A stretch of DNA of 64,000 nucleotides from Moorena sp. SS36440bin_2 (GCA_011524395.1 WTKN01000217.1:1-64000), one strand, 5' to 3'; counted from the first letter of the stretch, positions 39,017-53,984 are shown. The notes: generated from the sequence alone by a model not told the origin. Program-made: numbers and translations.

Positions 39017-40273
39017 ATGAAGCAAATCCTTTCGAGATGCCTAATCTTAGTATCTCTAATTGTGTTCCTAACTGGCTGTAGCCGCAGTATCGCCAGTGAC
39101 ATTTCCACTGTGACCCTGAGCGGGTGGCAGAGCAACCCAGCAGAAAAACAGCTCCTTGAGCAGGTACTGAAAGAGTTTGAAGCATCACATCCTGGTATAA
39201 AAGTCAAGTTTGAAGTGATCACTGACCAATATATGGATGTCATTAAGACTCGCTTGATTGGTGATGCTGCTCCTGATGTTTTCTATGTAGATGCCCTAGA
39301 TGCTCCCTTACTCATGACTCATGGAGTCTTGGAACCTCTTGATGATTACATCACTGAGGACCTAGATTTAGATGACTTTGCTCCCCATCTCTCGGAAGCC
39401 TTCCAATCTGATGGCAAAACCTACGGATTGCCTAAGGATTTTACAACCCTTGCCCTTTTCTACAATAAAAAATATTTCCATCAACTCAATATAACCGACC
39501 CTCCTCAAACCTGGGAAGAGTTAGAAGACTATGCTAAAAAATTGACCACCGATACAACTCACAATGGCAGGGTTGATCGATATGGGTTGGGCATGACGCC
39601 AGAACTCTCTCGTCACTACTTCATGATCAAAGCTTTTGGCGGTGATTTAGTTGACCAGAAAGGCAAGGCTATCTTTGCGACTCGCCAAAGCCTATCAGGT
39701 CTAACCCCTTTGATGGATATGTATCGGCAAAACCATTCTGCTGCCATACCGTCAGACGTTGGAGCCAGTTCTGGGAGCGAAATGTTTGGTCAAGGGAAGG
39801 CAGCAATGGTTATTGAAGGTAGCTTTGCAATTCCTTACCTACAACAGACATTTCCCAAGATTGACTTTGCCACTGCTGAAGTTCCCAGTATCGGTAACCG
39901 AAAAGGAAGCATGGTTTATACCGTTGCTTATGTCATGAACAAGCAAGCTAAAAATAAAGAGGCTGCCTGGGAACTGATTTCCTATTTGACTGGCAAGGAA
40001 GGGATGAAAGCTTGGGCGAATGGAGGACTGGCAATCCCGGCTCGGAAATCGGTTATATCAGAACTTGGCTATGAACAGAATCCTCTGTATACCCCTTTTA
40101 TCAATGGTGCTGACTACGCCACGATTTGGCAGGGGGATGAACAATTGCCAACATTTATGACCCATTTCGACAATCAGTTTCTTAGTGCTTTACTTGGTGA
40201 GCAATCCTTGAAGTCAGCCATGAAAAAAGCACAAAAAACTGCTAACAAAGAAATTCAAGCAAGTAACTACTAA
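39017..40273 (+). CDS. ABC transporter extracellular sugar-binding lipoprotein
   Basis: Lipobox LTGCS; SGWQSNPAEKQLLEQVLKEFEASHPGIKVKFEV typical of family 1 solute-binding proteins. Confidence 0.92.
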   Translation: MKQILSRCLILVSLIVFLTGCSRSIASDISTVTLSGWQSNPAEKQLLEQVLKEFEASHPGIKVKFEVITDQYMDVIKTRLIGDAAPDVFYVDALDAPLLMTHGVLEPLDDYITEDLDLDDFAPHLSEAFQSDGKTYGLPKDFTTLALFYNKKYFHQLNITDPPQTWEELEDYAKKLTTDTTHNGRVDRYGLGMTPELSRHYFMIKAFGGDLVDQKGKAIFATRQSLSGLTPLMDMYRQNHSAAIPSDVGASSGSEMFGQGKAAMVIEGSFAIPYLQQTFPKIDFATAEVPSIGNRKGSMVYTVAYVMNKQAKNKEAAWELISYLTGKEGMKAWANGGLAIPARKSVISELGYEQNPLYTPFINGADYATIWQGDEQLPTFMTHFDNQFLSALLGEQSLKSAMKKAQKTANKEIQASNY

Positions 40274-40276
40274 CAA

Positions 40277-41233
40277 ATGTCACTAGCTAAAGCTAAACTT
40301 GAAGTTGACCAAAACGTCAAATCGAGGGATGTCACATTGAAGGGATTTTGGCAGAAAGCCAAAGTTAGGGAAGCTATATCTGGCTACCTCTTCATGGCTC
40401 CTACTATTCTAGTTTTAGGAACCTTTTTGATTGCACCAATTATCTATGCAATCTTCCTTTCATTCCATAAGGTTGAAATTTTAGGAGGGCTGAGTTATCG
40501 ATTTGTTGAGTTAAAAAATTTCCTTCGTACCTTTGATGATGAGCGAGTTTGGATTGCGCTAAAAAATACAATTGAGTATGTCATTATTGTTGTTCCTTGT
40601 CAAACAATCCTGGCTCTGGTTTTAGCTCTAGTCCTAAATAAAGAAATTAAAGGAAAAAAATGGTTTAGGATTATTTTCTTTCTACCTACTGTAACTTCTT
40701 CAGCAGTTTTAACCCTAATATTTATCTGGATTTATAATTCTAATGGTCTACTTAATGGATTACTAGACTTCTTTGGTTTACCAACCTATAACTGGCTAGG
40801 AGACCCAAGCGTGGCTCTCAAATCCATTATGATTATGAATATTTGGTCTACAGCACCGTTTTTCATGGTGATTTACCTGGCTGCGCTGCAAGATATACCT
40901 AGATCAGTTTATGAGGCGGCTAAACTTGATGGTGCCAATGAGTTCGATCAGTTCATAAATATTACTGTGCCTTTACTCAAACCAGTTACATTTTTCGTTA
41001 TGGTTATGGGTGTCATCGGTACGTTTCAGTTATTCGACCAGTCTTACATCTTCTCGGGTGGCACCGGTGGTCCAAACAACTCAACCCTGACGGTTGTTCT
41101 TCTTATCTACCAGTATGCGTTTAGAAGTCTGGATATGGGTTATGCCGCTGCACTAGCATTAATGTTAGCTGGTGTAATTCTAGTAACAACACTGATTCAA
41201 CGCGGCTTCTTTAGAGAAGAAAAAGCGAATTAG
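40277..41233 (+). CDS. ABC sugar transporter permease (MalF/UgpA type)
   Basis: EAAKLDGANEFDQFINITVPLLKPV (EAA loop), GGPNNSTLTVVLLIYQYAF. Confidence 0.93.
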   Translation: MSLAKAKLEVDQNVKSRDVTLKGFWQKAKVREAISGYLFMAPTILVLGTFLIAPIIYAIFLSFHKVEILGGLSYRFVELKNFLRTFDDERVWIALKNTIEYVIIVVPCQTILALVLALVLNKEIKGKKWFRIIFFLPTVTSSAVLTLIFIWIYNSNGLLNGLLDFFGLPTYNWLGDPSVALKSIMIMNIWSTAPFFMVIYLAALQDIPRSVYEAAKLDGANEFDQFINITVPLLKPVTFFVMVMGVIGTFQLFDQSYIFSGGTGGPNNSTLTVVLLIYQYAFRSLDMGYAAALALMLAGVILVTTLIQRGFFREEKAN

Positions 41234-41247
41234 GAGATCAAATAAGA

Positions 41248-42075
41248 GTGAATAATTTTCGTTGGATCAGAGGGATATTTTATAGCATTCTTATCCTCTA
41301 TGCCATTATTACGTTTTTGCCTTTTGCTTGGGCTTTATCAGCCTCCTTTAAACCCCTTGAGGAAATTATCGCTGGTGGTTTGAATTTTATACCCCATGAT
41401 TTTACCTTCGATAACTACCGCAATATTTTCATTGAATCCCCTTTGTTTGGACGCTGGTTTTTAAACAGTGTCTTGGTTGGTGCTTGTGTAACAGGATTGA
41501 ATATTATATTTAACTCAATGGCAGGTTATGCCTTAGCCAGAGTTAAGTTTCCAGGTAATTCATTATTGTTGGGAATAATTTTAGCAGTTTTGATGATTCC
41601 TGGACAAGTCACCCTAATTCCTGGTTATTTAATCTTAAAGTCTTTGGGATGGCTCAATACCTACCAAGGATTGATTGTACCGAGTGCAGTGAATGCCACC
41701 TTTATTTTCATGATGCGGCAGTTCTTTATCAATTTTCCTAAGGAACTTGAAGAGGCTGCTGCCTTGGATGGATTAAGTCGCTGGGAAACCTTTTGGCAGG
41801 TTGTGCTGCCTTTAGCCAAGCCAGCTTTGGCAGCACAAGCTATCTTTATTTTTATGGGGTCTTGGAATAATTTCTTAATGCCCCTAATGATTACGTCTGA
41901 CCCAGGAATGTTTACCCTTCCCTTAGGTTTAAATACCTTTAAGGGGCAATACATTAGTTATTGGAACTACATTATGGCAGCCTCAATGGTCTTTACTATA
42001 CCGGCTTTGGGGATTTACGCCTTCTTCAATCGTTACTTTATCTCTGGGGTAACATTTACTGGTTCTAAAGGATGA
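41248..42075 (+). CDS. ABC sugar transporter permease (MalG/UgpE type)
   Basis: ELEEAAALDGLSRWETFWQVVLPLAKPALAA; GTG start. Confidence 0.93.
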   Translation: MNNFRWIRGIFYSILILYAIITFLPFAWALSASFKPLEEIIAGGLNFIPHDFTFDNYRNIFIESPLFGRWFLNSVLVGACVTGLNIIFNSMAGYALARVKFPGNSLLLGIILAVLMIPGQVTLIPGYLILKSLGWLNTYQGLIVPSAVNATFIFMMRQFFINFPKELEEAAALDGLSRWETFWQVVLPLAKPALAAQAIFIFMGSWNNFLMPLMITSDPGMFTLPLGLNTFKGQYISYWNYIMAASMVFTIPALGIYAFFNRYFISGVTFTGSKG

Positions 42076-42136
42076 GCTGCTAAAAAGTATCGGTCAAGTC
42101 TCACTACACACAAACAGACAACTTATACACAAATGC

Positions 42137-42180
42137 CAAGGTCAAGACAGGGAAGCTATTGACCTTGTCCTTCTTTTTTT
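42137..42180 (+). terminator. Rho-independent terminator after the ABC transporter operon
   Basis: CAAGGTCAA...TTGACCTTG then tccttcttttttt. Confidence 0.8.
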
Positions 42181-42249
42181 GGTGAACCTCTGAATTGTTT
42201 AAATATTGACTATTGAGCTTGAAGCTCAAGGGCTTTGAACCTTCAAGCA

Positions 42250-43095
42250 TTAACCCTGATGTAGTATTTCCTGAATCTGTTCAGGAGTGAGCTGCTCAAC
42301 ATTATTAAAAACCGCTGTTGCACCAGCAGCTTTTAGCCTCTCTTCATAAGCCTCCCGGTGTTCTGGTATCTCCTGGACATGAGGGGGTAAAATCCCTACC
42401 CCAACCCAAACTCGTTCTGGATGAGAGTCTCGAGCTTTTTCAACAGTGTACATGTCAGCAACTGTGTCACCAACGTAGATAACTGGCAATTTCACCTTAA
42501 CTTGGTGGTTCTGTTCTAGTTGTAGAACTACGGCAAACAGTCCTGTAGGGTCAGGCTTACCAGGAGCATCCTCCATCGCAATTAAAACAGGCCGTTCGAG
42601 ACCAAGTCGTCCTTCTAGGGCATAGTTCGCTTCTTGTCGTGTTGCCCCACTGAAAAAACCCCAAGGAATCCCTGCTGTTGTCAAACTTTTTAAATAACTG
42701 GGTTGTAACAATAACGGTTCGTCACAAATGTACCCAGTCCAATGGTTGAGATCTGTTCCTCGATAGCGACAATTGAAAAAATCAACAAGGGCTTCATAGT
42801 CGAGAGGAAAACGCGAACGCATTTTTCCTTGAGCCTCAAAGTATCGATAAACTAATTCTCGCGATGCCTCCCAGTCGTTATTCCATAGCCCTTCTGATTT
42901 AAGTTGGTCAATCTCTACCATAGTCGGTCGATAGGCACCACCAGTGTAATGCTCTACTGTATCTGCGATCGCTCTACGGTAAGAACCACTAACGTCACGC
43001 ACCACGCCGTCAATGTCAAACACCACTATGGCATTAAAGTTAGGAATGAATGTTTCTGAACTAGGCATCATGCACGCTTGGGCTAGTTGAGCCAA
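42250..43095 (-). CDS. HAD-superfamily hydrolase (subfamily IA)
   Basis: VVFDIDGVVRDVSGSYRRAI motif I; KPDPTGLFAVV and PVIYVGDTVADM. Confidence 0.88.
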   Translation of the reverse strand: MAQLAQACMMPSSETFIPNFNAIVVFDIDGVVRDVSGSYRRAIADTVEHYTGGAYRPTMVEIDQLKSEGLWNNDWEASRELVYRYFEAQGKMRSRFPLDYEALVDFFNCRYRGTDLNHWTGYICDEPLLLQPSYLKSLTTAGIPWGFFSGATRQEANYALEGRLGLERPVLIAMEDAPGKPDPTGLFAVVLQLEQNHQVKVKLPVIYVGDTVADMYTVEKARDSHPERVWVGVGILPPHVQEIPEHREAYEERLKAAGATAVFNNVEQLTPEQIQEILHQG

Positions 43096-43242
43096 TATTG
43101 CTGATCAGCACCAATAGTACCAACAATTTGATCACAAACCTATCCCTGAATCTTGATCAAGAACAGTCTTCTTGCGCTAAAATCATCAATTGTACAATAG
43201 ATTATAGTTAAAGATAACCTGGGATATCTGAGGGAGGCCTGA

Positions 43243-43542
43243 TTGTCAAAATTTCTATTAAAAGTTCTCTGGCTAGATGAGAATGTAGCCCTGGCAGTTG
43301 ATCAAATTGTCGGCAAAGGCACCAGCCCATTAACTTGTTACTTTTTCTGGCCCCGGAACGATGCCTGGGAACAGCTCAAGGATGAGATGGAAGCCAAACA
43401 CTGGATTACTGAATCGGATCGCATTGAAATCCTCAACAAAGCCACTGAAGTTATTAACTACTGGCAAGAGGAAGGTAGACGTAGACCTATGTCTGAGGCT
43501 CAGGCTAAGTTCCCGGAAGTCGTTTTTACTGGTAGTGCTTAA
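43243..43542 (+). CDS. Ribosomal protein PSRP-3 / Ycf65-like
   Basis: [55 protein letters not shown] start. Confidence 0.92.
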   Translation: MSKFLLKVLWLDENVALAVDQIVGKGTSPLTCYFFWPRNDAWEQLKDEMEAKHWITESDRIEILNKATEVINYWQEEGRRRPMSEAQAKFPEVVFTGSA

Positions 43543-43697
43543 TCCAGCCTTGCTGATTAATCTAATGATTGAGGGGAATGGGAAATTCGTAAATGACCAC
43601 TCATCCGACCTTAGTTGAGATGATTCCTTAGTTCAAGAACGTCCTTAATTCAACCCCCTTAATCTAATTAACAGACTGACCGTGACCAAATCCAGAA

Positions 43698-43735
43698 GCT
43701 CCCCAACCCCCCTGTTTCGGGGGGGGTTTGGGGAG
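43698..43735. repeat. G/C-tract inverted repeat (gctccccaacccccctg...gggggggtttggggagc)
   Basis: Read directly; possible terminator or dispersed repeat. Confidence 0.7.
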
Positions 43736-43803
43736 CGCGGAGCTTATAGGGTTTAAATCCCTTTCTTACTTCGTTTACGGGGTTGGAATTTACCCTTGTG
43801 TTA

Positions 43804-44214
43804 CTACACCATGCCACCAGCAGCTTGAAAGCGAGCACGGGCTTTCTTATAGGCTTGAGTTGCTTGGATTTTTTCTTGGGTATTCTCCTCGCTTTGAAGT
43901 TCTTCTAGACGAGCTTGTGCTTCGTTGAACTCAACACCTGCAGCATCCTTGTCAATTTCATCTCCGGACTCAGCACCATTGACAAGAATCGTCACTTCAT
44001 TATCTTCAACTTCCACAAATCCACCCATAAGAGCAATTGGTATCCACTCTTTGTCTGAACGAATTCGCATCACACCAGTATCCAGCGCTGATAACAGAGG
44101 AGCATGATCACTCAATATCCCAAGCTGACCGGTAGTGCTGGGTAAAATTATTTCCTGTGCTTGGTCATCCCAGACGGTTTTGTCGGGAGCAATAATACGA
44201 ACAGTTAAAGCCAT
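43804..44214 (-). CDS. atpC: ATP synthase F1 epsilon subunit
   Basis: [44 protein letters not shown]. Confidence 0.97.
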   Translation of the reverse strand: MALTVRIIAPDKTVWDDQAQEIILPSTTGQLGILSDHAPLLSALDTGVMRIRSDKEWIPIALMGGFVEVEDNEVTILVNGAESGDEIDKDAAGVEFNEAQARLEELQSEENTQEKIQATQAYKKARARFQAAGGMV

Positions 44215-44343
44215 CAGCAGAATGAATTGTTTTTGTTAGACCTTGGAAGTTTAGCAGCTTGAAAGTTACAGGTTACAGGTTGAAGGTTACAGGTTAACAG
44301 GTTAACCTTCAACCTTGATAACCTTATTAGGATCAAACTTGAC

Positions 44344-45807
<1,464 letters not shown>

Positions 45808-46071
45808 TCAAGCTATTGTTACAGATTTTGGAAAACAGTCTTAACATTTAGTAATGCCACTCTCCAGATTACCACTGTTAGGGTTCAACCGTATCAGAAT
45901 CAGAAGTTGATCCCAAATTAAATATAAACACGACTTTAGCTCCCATCCCTGAGGCAGGGCTGTTTCATTGTCAGGAATAAATCGTCAAGTCAATCAGGTG
46001 AAAGGCAGCTGGGGTACTAGGAAGAGGATTTTTTTCAGGTTAAAAATAACTTTTTATTAATAAAAAATCCC

Positions 46072-46112
46072 CCTATCTCCTTATCTCCTTATCTCCTTAT
46101 CTCCTCACCTCC
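46072..46112 (+). repeat. Tandem octamer repeat (ttatctcc)n
   Basis: ctatctccttatctccttatctccttatctcctcacctcc. Confidence 0.9.
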
Positions 46113-46325
46113 CCACAAATCACGTTTTAGTCGGACGCAAGAAACAGCCCTGCATCCCTGAGGGGGTAACCAGGCGAGCATCCCTTGGTTCATGATCACC
46201 TTCAGAGGTGATCGGATAATTAAGTCAAGTAATAGGCTCAATTTAAAATAGGCACCCCACCCCCGTTCGCCCGGTCAACTGACATACTTTTCAGGTAGCT
46301 TGTCACCCCTTCAGCTACTAGAGAC

Positions 46326-46643
46326 TTACTCTTCTTCTTGGTCTTGAGTGAAGCGTTTGGATTCTTCCTCTAGTAGTTTTTCCTTAACTCGTCGGATGGG
46401 TAGATTAGCAATTAGTGCTGTTGCCCGTTGGTTGCTTTCTAAGGAAAACTCTGACCCCTCAGGATCAATCTCAACATAGCGAGAGACCACCTCCAGGATG
46501 TCTTGCCGCATCGACTCCACCATTGTAGGACTCAGGTCAGAGCGATCATGGGCAATTACCAGTTGGAGGCGGCGCTTAGCCTCTTCACGGCTACTTTGAG
46601 CACTCCTCCAGGAAAAAAGTTGTTCTAGAATTTCAATAATCAT
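46326..46643 (-). CDS. minE: Cell division topological specificity factor MinE
   Basis: [41 protein letters not shown]; start set to internal ATG ([12 protein letters not shown]); ORF track extends to 46703. Confidence 0.95.
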   Translation of the reverse strand: MIIEILEQLFSWRSAQSSREEAKRRLQLVIAHDRSDLSPTMVESMRQDILEVVSRYVEIDPEGSEFSLESNQRATALIANLPIRRVKEKLLEEESKRFTQDQEEE

Positions 46644-46719
46644 GGGGCTTTTTGGAGTAGTGAATAAGTCACACAGGGAGAGAAGGAAGAGGCTCTTTGG
46701 CAATTCACAATCTAAAACC

Positions 46720-47514
46720 TTATTGGAACAGGCGGCGTAAGCGGCTAATTAGGTTGTCGTGTTCTGCCATCAGGTCGAGGAAGGAAATATTTGCACCTTC
46801 TAAGCGTGCAGCAATGTTTTCAATGGCAATTCCAGGCAGGGTTTTCTTTTCTGATAAGATCAAGGGTTCCCCCTGATTACTGGAGACAATCACCCGTTCG
46901 TCATCGGGGATCACACCAATTAGGGGAATAGCAAGAATTTCTTGGACATCTTGAACTGACATCATTTGATCCGCTTTTACCATTGTGGCTTTCAGGCGGT
47001 TGACAATTAAGCGGGTCTGCTTGATTCCTTCCGCTTCCAGTAAGCCAATAACTCGGTCAGCATCCCGCACTGAAGTAATCTCTGGTGTAGCAACGATTAG
47101 GGCTTCAGTAGCTGCCGTAACTGCATTTTTAAACCCACTTTCGATTCCTGCTGGAGAGTCCACCAAGATGTACTCGTAATTCTTGGCTAACACCCCCAAC
47201 AACTTTTTCATTTGGTTGGGGTTAACGGCTTCTTTGTTACGACTTTGGGCTGCCGGTAACAGGACTAGTCCTTCCTGCCGTTTGTCTTTGACCAAAGCCT
47301 GGTCTAAGCGGCACTGACCTGTTAATACTTCAATAGCCGTGTAGACTACGCGATTTTCTAGTCCCAACAGCAGGTCTAAGTTTCTCAAACCAAAATCTGC
47401 ATCCACTAAGGCAACTCGACGACCCAGACGAGCTAGGGCTAAACCTAGATTGGCGGTAATGGTAGTTTTACCCACCCCTCCTTTGCCAGAGGTGACAACA
47501 ATAATTCGACTCAT
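46720..47514 (-). CDS. minD: Septum site-determining protein MinD
   Basis: [28 protein letters not shown] deviant Walker A; C-terminal amphipathic [19 protein letters not shown]. Confidence 0.98.
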   Translation of the reverse strand: MSRIIVVTSGKGGVGKTTITANLGLALARLGRRVALVDADFGLRNLDLLLGLENRVVYTAIEVLTGQCRLDQALVKDKRQEGLVLLPAAQSRNKEAVNPNQMKKLLGVLAKNYEYILVDSPAGIESGFKNAVTAATEALIVATPEITSVRDADRVIGLLEAEGIKQTRLIVNRLKATMVKADQMMSVQDVQEILAIPLIGVIPDDERVIVSSNQGEPLILSEKKTLPGIAIENIAARLEGANISFLDLMAEHDNLISRLRRLFQ

Positions 47515-48305
47515 GAATTCAACGACAAGTGGGTTTTAGCAACATCAGCAGCTCTAGCAATACGAATCCCAAGGGAAGTCACGTAGGCTACTTCAGGATA
47601 GTACTGAAGCGGCGGTGTCTCCGGTGCCCTAGCTACAGCATCAGCAATCCGCAACTGGGTGGGTTCCATTTTTAATGCCATAATCCGACATTTTCGATTA
47701 CCATTCGCACCGGCGTGGGCAATGCCTCGTAGATGCCCCCAAACAAATATATCCCCAGCTGCGATCAATGCACCACCAGGGTTCAAGTCTCCTATTATAA
47801 CAATAGTGCCAGGGTGACGAATCTCTATACCAGAACGCACGGTCATTTGTAAGTACAGAGGTTCTGCGAGTAATTCAGTAGGTTCATCAATCTTCTGATT
47901 CAAAGAGTACTTAGGAGTTTCTTGTTCTACTGAGTACCCAGCAGCTGCAGCAGCGACAGCGGTTTGTCGGCGCGTGGTGTAAACTCGCTTTAGCCTTAAC
48001 TGGACTGCCCCAAGGGCATCAGCGATCGCTTGTAGCTTCATCCCATCCAGCAATTGATCCCCAGCCATCAGATGGACACTGGATTCAGGCTGCCAAAAGC
48101 GCTCTCCAGCATTGAGGCGATGCTTGAATTGTTCCCATAGGTCTAACCAATTGGCAATACTAGGGTTTTTAGTGGCTGGTGGCAAGATCAACAACAGCCG
48201 TTTCCCTTCACTTTTTAAGCGAACTTGCCCTTGGCAGTTAACTACCGAGTTACGGTCGTTGGAAACCGTTGAAACTAGTGATGGTTGGGGAGAATCAGAA
48301 GTCAT
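47511..48305 (-). CDS. minC: Septum site-determining protein MinC
   Basis: RSGIEIRHPGTIVIIGDLNPGGALIAAGDIFVWGHLRGIAHAGANGN; overlaps minD. Confidence 0.96.
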   Translation of the reverse strand: MTSDSPQPSLVSTVSNDRNSVVNCQGQVRLKSEGKRLLLILPPATKNPSIANWLDLWEQFKHRLNAGERFWQPESSVHLMAGDQLLDGMKLQAIADALGAVQLRLKRVYTTRRQTAVAAAAAGYSVEQETPKYSLNQKIDEPTELLAEPLYLQMTVRSGIEIRHPGTIVIIGDLNPGGALIAAGDIFVWGHLRGIAHAGANGNRKCRIMALKMEPTQLRIADAVARAPETPPLQYYPEVAYVTSLGIRIARAADVAKTHLSLNS

Positions 48306-48495
48306 TCAACAAGGAGCTAGATTGGTTAACGCACCGAAGATAGATTCTTTCGTGATCATACCTTCTTCAGCAAGTTCTGGTAGATAACTGTTGAGAATTT
48401 GAGGTAATGGTGGTAGGGAGCAAAAGGGCAAGATACTTATATAATGCTATTGCTCTGTTACCCCACACCCACAACCGATATCCTGTCAAACATTC

Positions 48496-49818
48496 TTACT
48501 GTGTACTCAATCGACGGTAAACCGTCACCAAGCCATTCACATCTCCCACATTGCCAGGAAATAGCACTACAGGTAAATTAGGAAACTGGGGATGGTCAGC
48601 AGAGGTTAGTACCATTGAGCATCCAGGAAGGATCTGACCCAATAGTCGTGCTGACCTCAAAGCCAAGCCAGTACTTAAGACATCATTAGAGGTAATACCC
48701 CCTTTACTGATTAAAAACCCAATATCTTTAGGTAATCCCCTCACTATATCCATCAATAAGCCTGAAACTACTGCTCCAAAGGCCAGCCGTTTCTGCACAT
48801 CCTCAAAAACCAATTCCTGACGAGAGGTATACACCACTGGTGTCTTACCAGCACTGTGAATTTCCTGAACGCGATCGAGAAGACTTGCCAAAAGTTTTGC
48901 CCGTTGCTGTTCGGATTCATCTAGTAAATTGGCTACATTGACTTCAATCCCGCCAATCCCAGATGAGCCCAATAGCTGCTCCAGCTGTTGGGTAGTCTTT
49001 TTAACGTGGGAACCCACAATCACAGCTCCTGGTTTCCCCTCTCGGACATACTGAGCCATATCCATAGGGGACACGGGTTGGGGGCCAAGACTAGCAAGGG
49101 AGGTTAAAATACTAGCAGCAGAGCGAAACAAAAAGCGTTTACCTTGGCCAGCAGCCTTCAGGACATCTGCCGCAAATTGATCTAAATCCCCTTGGGTTTC
49201 CCCATCCACAACGCCACACTGGTTATTGGAGAGTTTTACAAGGCGCTCCAAGGTACCGTTACGAATATCTGCTAGTAAAAACCCCTCGACCGCATCAGCC
49301 TTGATCTGACCTTTGGTCTTTTCTTGGACATAATCGGGTAAGTAACTATGGCGATACCCAAATACCGAGTCACGGGCAAACTCAGTTTCATGCACCGGGG
49401 TTCTAATACCATCAATGATTAGGTAATGCACACTATCGACAGTGACTCGTCCGCCCTCAAAGAATGCGGGGACTAAGAAATGGGCATCAAAGGGTCCGAC
49501 TTCCTGAGCAATTACATCAGTTTCGACAGGATAATGCCCCCGCAAGGTGGAGTCAGAGCGACTGACTACCATAAAATCTTTTATTCCTTCAGCGTCTATG
49601 GCCATTTTGAGGTTATGGCAAACTTCCCGAGTCACAGTTGCTGCTTGCTCTGGGTTAAGAGCTCTGGTATTAGTAAGAATAAAAAAGATTGGGGAGTTAT
49701 CCCTTAGTCCTAGCCGCAATGTATCCACATCCCAGTGCATCAGCAACAAGCAGCTGTGAACGGTTTGGGAGCCAGTCGGATCATCATCGAGGACAATAAT
49801 TTTTGGTTTTTTGCTCAT
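48496..49818 (-). CDS. Four-carbon acid sugar kinase family protein (DUF1537-type)
   Basis: IIVLDDDPTGSQTVHSC, SRSDSTLRGHYPVETD, FLISKGGITSNDVLS. Confidence 0.9.
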   Translation of the reverse strand: MSKKPKIIVLDDDPTGSQTVHSCLLLMHWDVDTLRLGLRDNSPIFFILTNTRALNPEQAATVTREVCHNLKMAIDAEGIKDFMVVSRSDSTLRGHYPVETDVIAQEVGPFDAHFLVPAFFEGGRVTVDSVHYLIIDGIRTPVHETEFARDSVFGYRHSYLPDYVQEKTKGQIKADAVEGFLLADIRNGTLERLVKLSNNQCGVVDGETQGDLDQFAADVLKAAGQGKRFLFRSAASILTSLASLGPQPVSPMDMAQYVREGKPGAVIVGSHVKKTTQQLEQLLGSSGIGGIEVNVANLLDESEQQRAKLLASLLDRVQEIHSAGKTPVVYTSRQELVFEDVQKRLAFGAVVSGLLMDIVRGLPKDIGFLISKGGITSNDVLSTGLALRSARLLGQILPGCSMVLTSADHPQFPNLPVVLFPGNVGDVNGLVTVYRRLSTQ

Positions 49819-50318
49819 TTCCTAAGCCTGTCATTGAAATCAGTTATTTACGATGGTAATCGGGAATGGCTAATTGCTGATTGTGATAGCAATGGTTCTA
49901 ATGATTAGGACATCAAGCTAAATCAATCAGGATATTTATATAAAAAAATAATAGCACAATTACATTTCAAAAAGCACAAAATAATACCCAAATAATTATT
50001 TAAATATTAACTAGATAAAATGCTGTTATTTTAGCTATAATAAACTTTGACTTGTTGATTGTTAGACCTTGAAAAATCTTAAGATTATATATAGCTTTAT
50101 GGATAGTTGATAAGGTAAAAAAACAGCTATAATTATAAGTATATACCAATGAAAACTAATCCTTTATCAGTAGTTGGAATTCCCTAAATTTCCCCACTAC
50201 CTAGTTTAAGGAGGATGTTAACGTTTAATTTATATAATTGCTATATAATAAGGGGTAACTAAGCAGCAAAAATTTACAGTTTATAAACTATTTGTCCACT
50301 ATATTGTCACTATAAATT

Positions 50319-52037
50319 ATGTCAGACCAATCCCGTCCAGAACCACAAAGCACTTCAACTCTAGAAGAAATTCGCGCCACACGGCTTGACAAAGTTGAAC
50401 AACTTAAAGCAGAAGGATTAATTCCCTATGCCTATAATTGGGAATCTACAGCTCAGGCTGCAGAATTGCAGCAAAACTATGCTGATCTAGGCAATGGCGA
50501 AGAAGTAGATGTGGAAGTGGCTGTTGCTGGTCGGATTATAGCTCGTCGTGTTTTTGGTAAATTAGCTTTCTTCAACATTCAGGATGAGACTGGTACAATT
50601 CAGCTTTACCTGGATAAAAAGAGAATCACTGCTAAAATGGCAGACCTTCCCAATGCTTTTAATATTCTAAAAAAACTCACTGATACTGGCGATATTATTG
50701 GCGCAAAAGGAACTATCAAGCGCACGGAGAAAGGGGAACTATCTATTTACGTCAAGGAGTATGATATCCTGACTAAATCTCTGTTACCTTTGCCAGATAA
50801 ATGGCATGGTTTGACCGATACAGAAAAGCGCTATCGTCAACGTTATGTTGACCTAATTGTTAATCCTGATGTCCGGGAAACCTTTCGTCGTCGTGCCAAA
50901 ATAACTGCTTCTATTCGGCACTATTTAAACCAACAGGATTTTATTGAAATTGAAACTCCGGTACTTCAGAGTGAGGCTGGTGGTGCAGATGCCCGTCCTT
51001 TTATTACCTACCACAACACCTTACAAATGGACTTGTATCTGCGTATTGCTACCGAGTTGCATCTGAAGCGACTAATTGTTGGTGGTTTTGAAAAGGTGTA
51101 TGAGTTGGGGCGTGTCTTCCGCAATGAAGGAATTTCGACTCGTCACAATCCGGAATTCACCATGATTGAAATCTATCAGGCTTACGCTGATTATAATCAG
51201 ATGATGGTGTTGACGGAAAATCTGATCAGTAATGCTGCTAAGGAAGTGTTAGGTACACTAACTATTAACTACCAAGGTGAAGTAATTGATCTAACTCCTC
51301 CTTGGCGTAAAGTAACGATGCACGAGTTAGTCAAAGAGCAAACCGGTTTAGATTTTGAGAAATTCACCGACATTGAGCAGGCAAAAGCAGCAGCGAAAGA
51401 TGCTGGTGTGGAGGTTCCCAATGATTGCTATTCTATTGGCAAATTGCTCAATGAAGCCTTTGAGCAGAAGGTAGAAGAAACCTTAATTCAACCGACTTTT
51501 GTTCTGGATTATCCTGTGGAAATCTCTCCCCTCACTAAACCCCATCGCTCAAAATCAGGTTTAGTGGAACGGTTTGAATTGTTTATAGTGGGAAGAGAAA
51601 CAGCAAACAGTTATTCTGAGTTAACTGATCCTATAGATCAACGGCAACGACTAGAAGCTCAAGCAGCCAGGAAAGCAGCAGGAGATTTGGAAGCTCAAGA
51701 TGTTGATGAAGACTTTCTCGCTGCTCTGGAGTACGGTATGCCTCCCACTGGTGGTTTAGGTATTGGTATTGACCGTTTAATTATGCTACTCACTAATTCA
51801 CCTAGTATTCGAGATGTGATTGCTTTCCCATTGCTGAAAAGTACCAGCGCTGTGATTAAATCCTGCGACTACGACGTAGACAAAAAAATTCTTCGGGTTG
51901 AATTCAATAATGGTAGTATCTACAAGTATCGAGATGTACCAGAGGAAATCTACAAAGGTTTGAAAGATAATCCTTCTATCGGTCAGTATTTTAATACCCA
52001 TATCCGCGAAAAATATGGCTTCGACCGAGAAATTTAG
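50319..52037 (+). CDS. lysS: Class II lysyl-tRNA synthetase with C-terminal KTSC domain
   Basis: [54 protein letters not shown]; last ~65 aa [39 protein letters not shown] resemble KTSC. Confidence 0.97.
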   Translation: MSDQSRPEPQSTSTLEEIRATRLDKVEQLKAEGLIPYAYNWESTAQAAELQQNYADLGNGEEVDVEVAVAGRIIARRVFGKLAFFNIQDETGTIQLYLDKKRITAKMADLPNAFNILKKLTDTGDIIGAKGTIKRTEKGELSIYVKEYDILTKSLLPLPDKWHGLTDTEKRYRQRYVDLIVNPDVRETFRRRAKITASIRHYLNQQDFIEIETPVLQSEAGGADARPFITYHNTLQMDLYLRIATELHLKRLIVGGFEKVYELGRVFRNEGISTRHNPEFTMIEIYQAYADYNQMMVLTENLISNAAKEVLGTLTINYQGEVIDLTPPWRKVTMHELVKEQTGLDFEKFTDIEQAKAAAKDAGVEVPNDCYSIGKLLNEAFEQKVEETLIQPTFVLDYPVEISPLTKPHRSKSGLVERFELFIVGRETANSYSELTDPIDQRQRLEAQAARKAAGDLEAQDVDEDFLAALEYGMPPTGGLGIGIDRLIMLLTNSPSIRDVIAFPLLKSTSAVIKSCDYDVDKKILRVEFNNGSIYKYRDVPEEIYKGLKDNPSIGQYFNTHIREKYGFDREI

Positions 52038-52131
52038 TGTAAGGATTCAGCCCAAGGCTCATCAGCCATAATCTAGTCACTTGGTCTTGGATTATAAGTT
52101 AAAAGGTCAGATTACAATTTAGTTCTTAATC

Positions 52132-52168
52132 AGCGATTAGCTAACCTTGTGCAAAGCTAATCGCTTTT
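52132..52168 (+). terminator. Rho-independent terminator after lysS
   Basis: AGCGATTAGCT...AGCTAATCGCT followed by TTT. Confidence 0.75.
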
Positions 52169-52343
52169 AGCTTAGATAGATTAAGGTAAAGCATTGACAA
52201 ATAAACAAAAATGTGAATATGCAAGGATTGATAGTGCGATCGCTAAAAGTCATCGGTCATTTGTCAAAGACTTTTGAATTTTTCATTAACAATGAACAGG
52301 TAACAGTTAACAATAAAGAATTAGCAGTACAACCTGTAGCTAG

Positions 52344-53984
<1,641 letters not shown>

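Noticed and set aside
39017-42075. Missing ATPase as evidence of an unusual ABC transporter
   Set aside because: Sugar ABC operons of this type commonly use a shared ATPase encoded elsewhere.
49820-50318. Long AT-rich region before lysS as a T-box or other riboswitch
   Set aside because: No T-box consensus or clear terminator/antiterminator pair recognized by eye.
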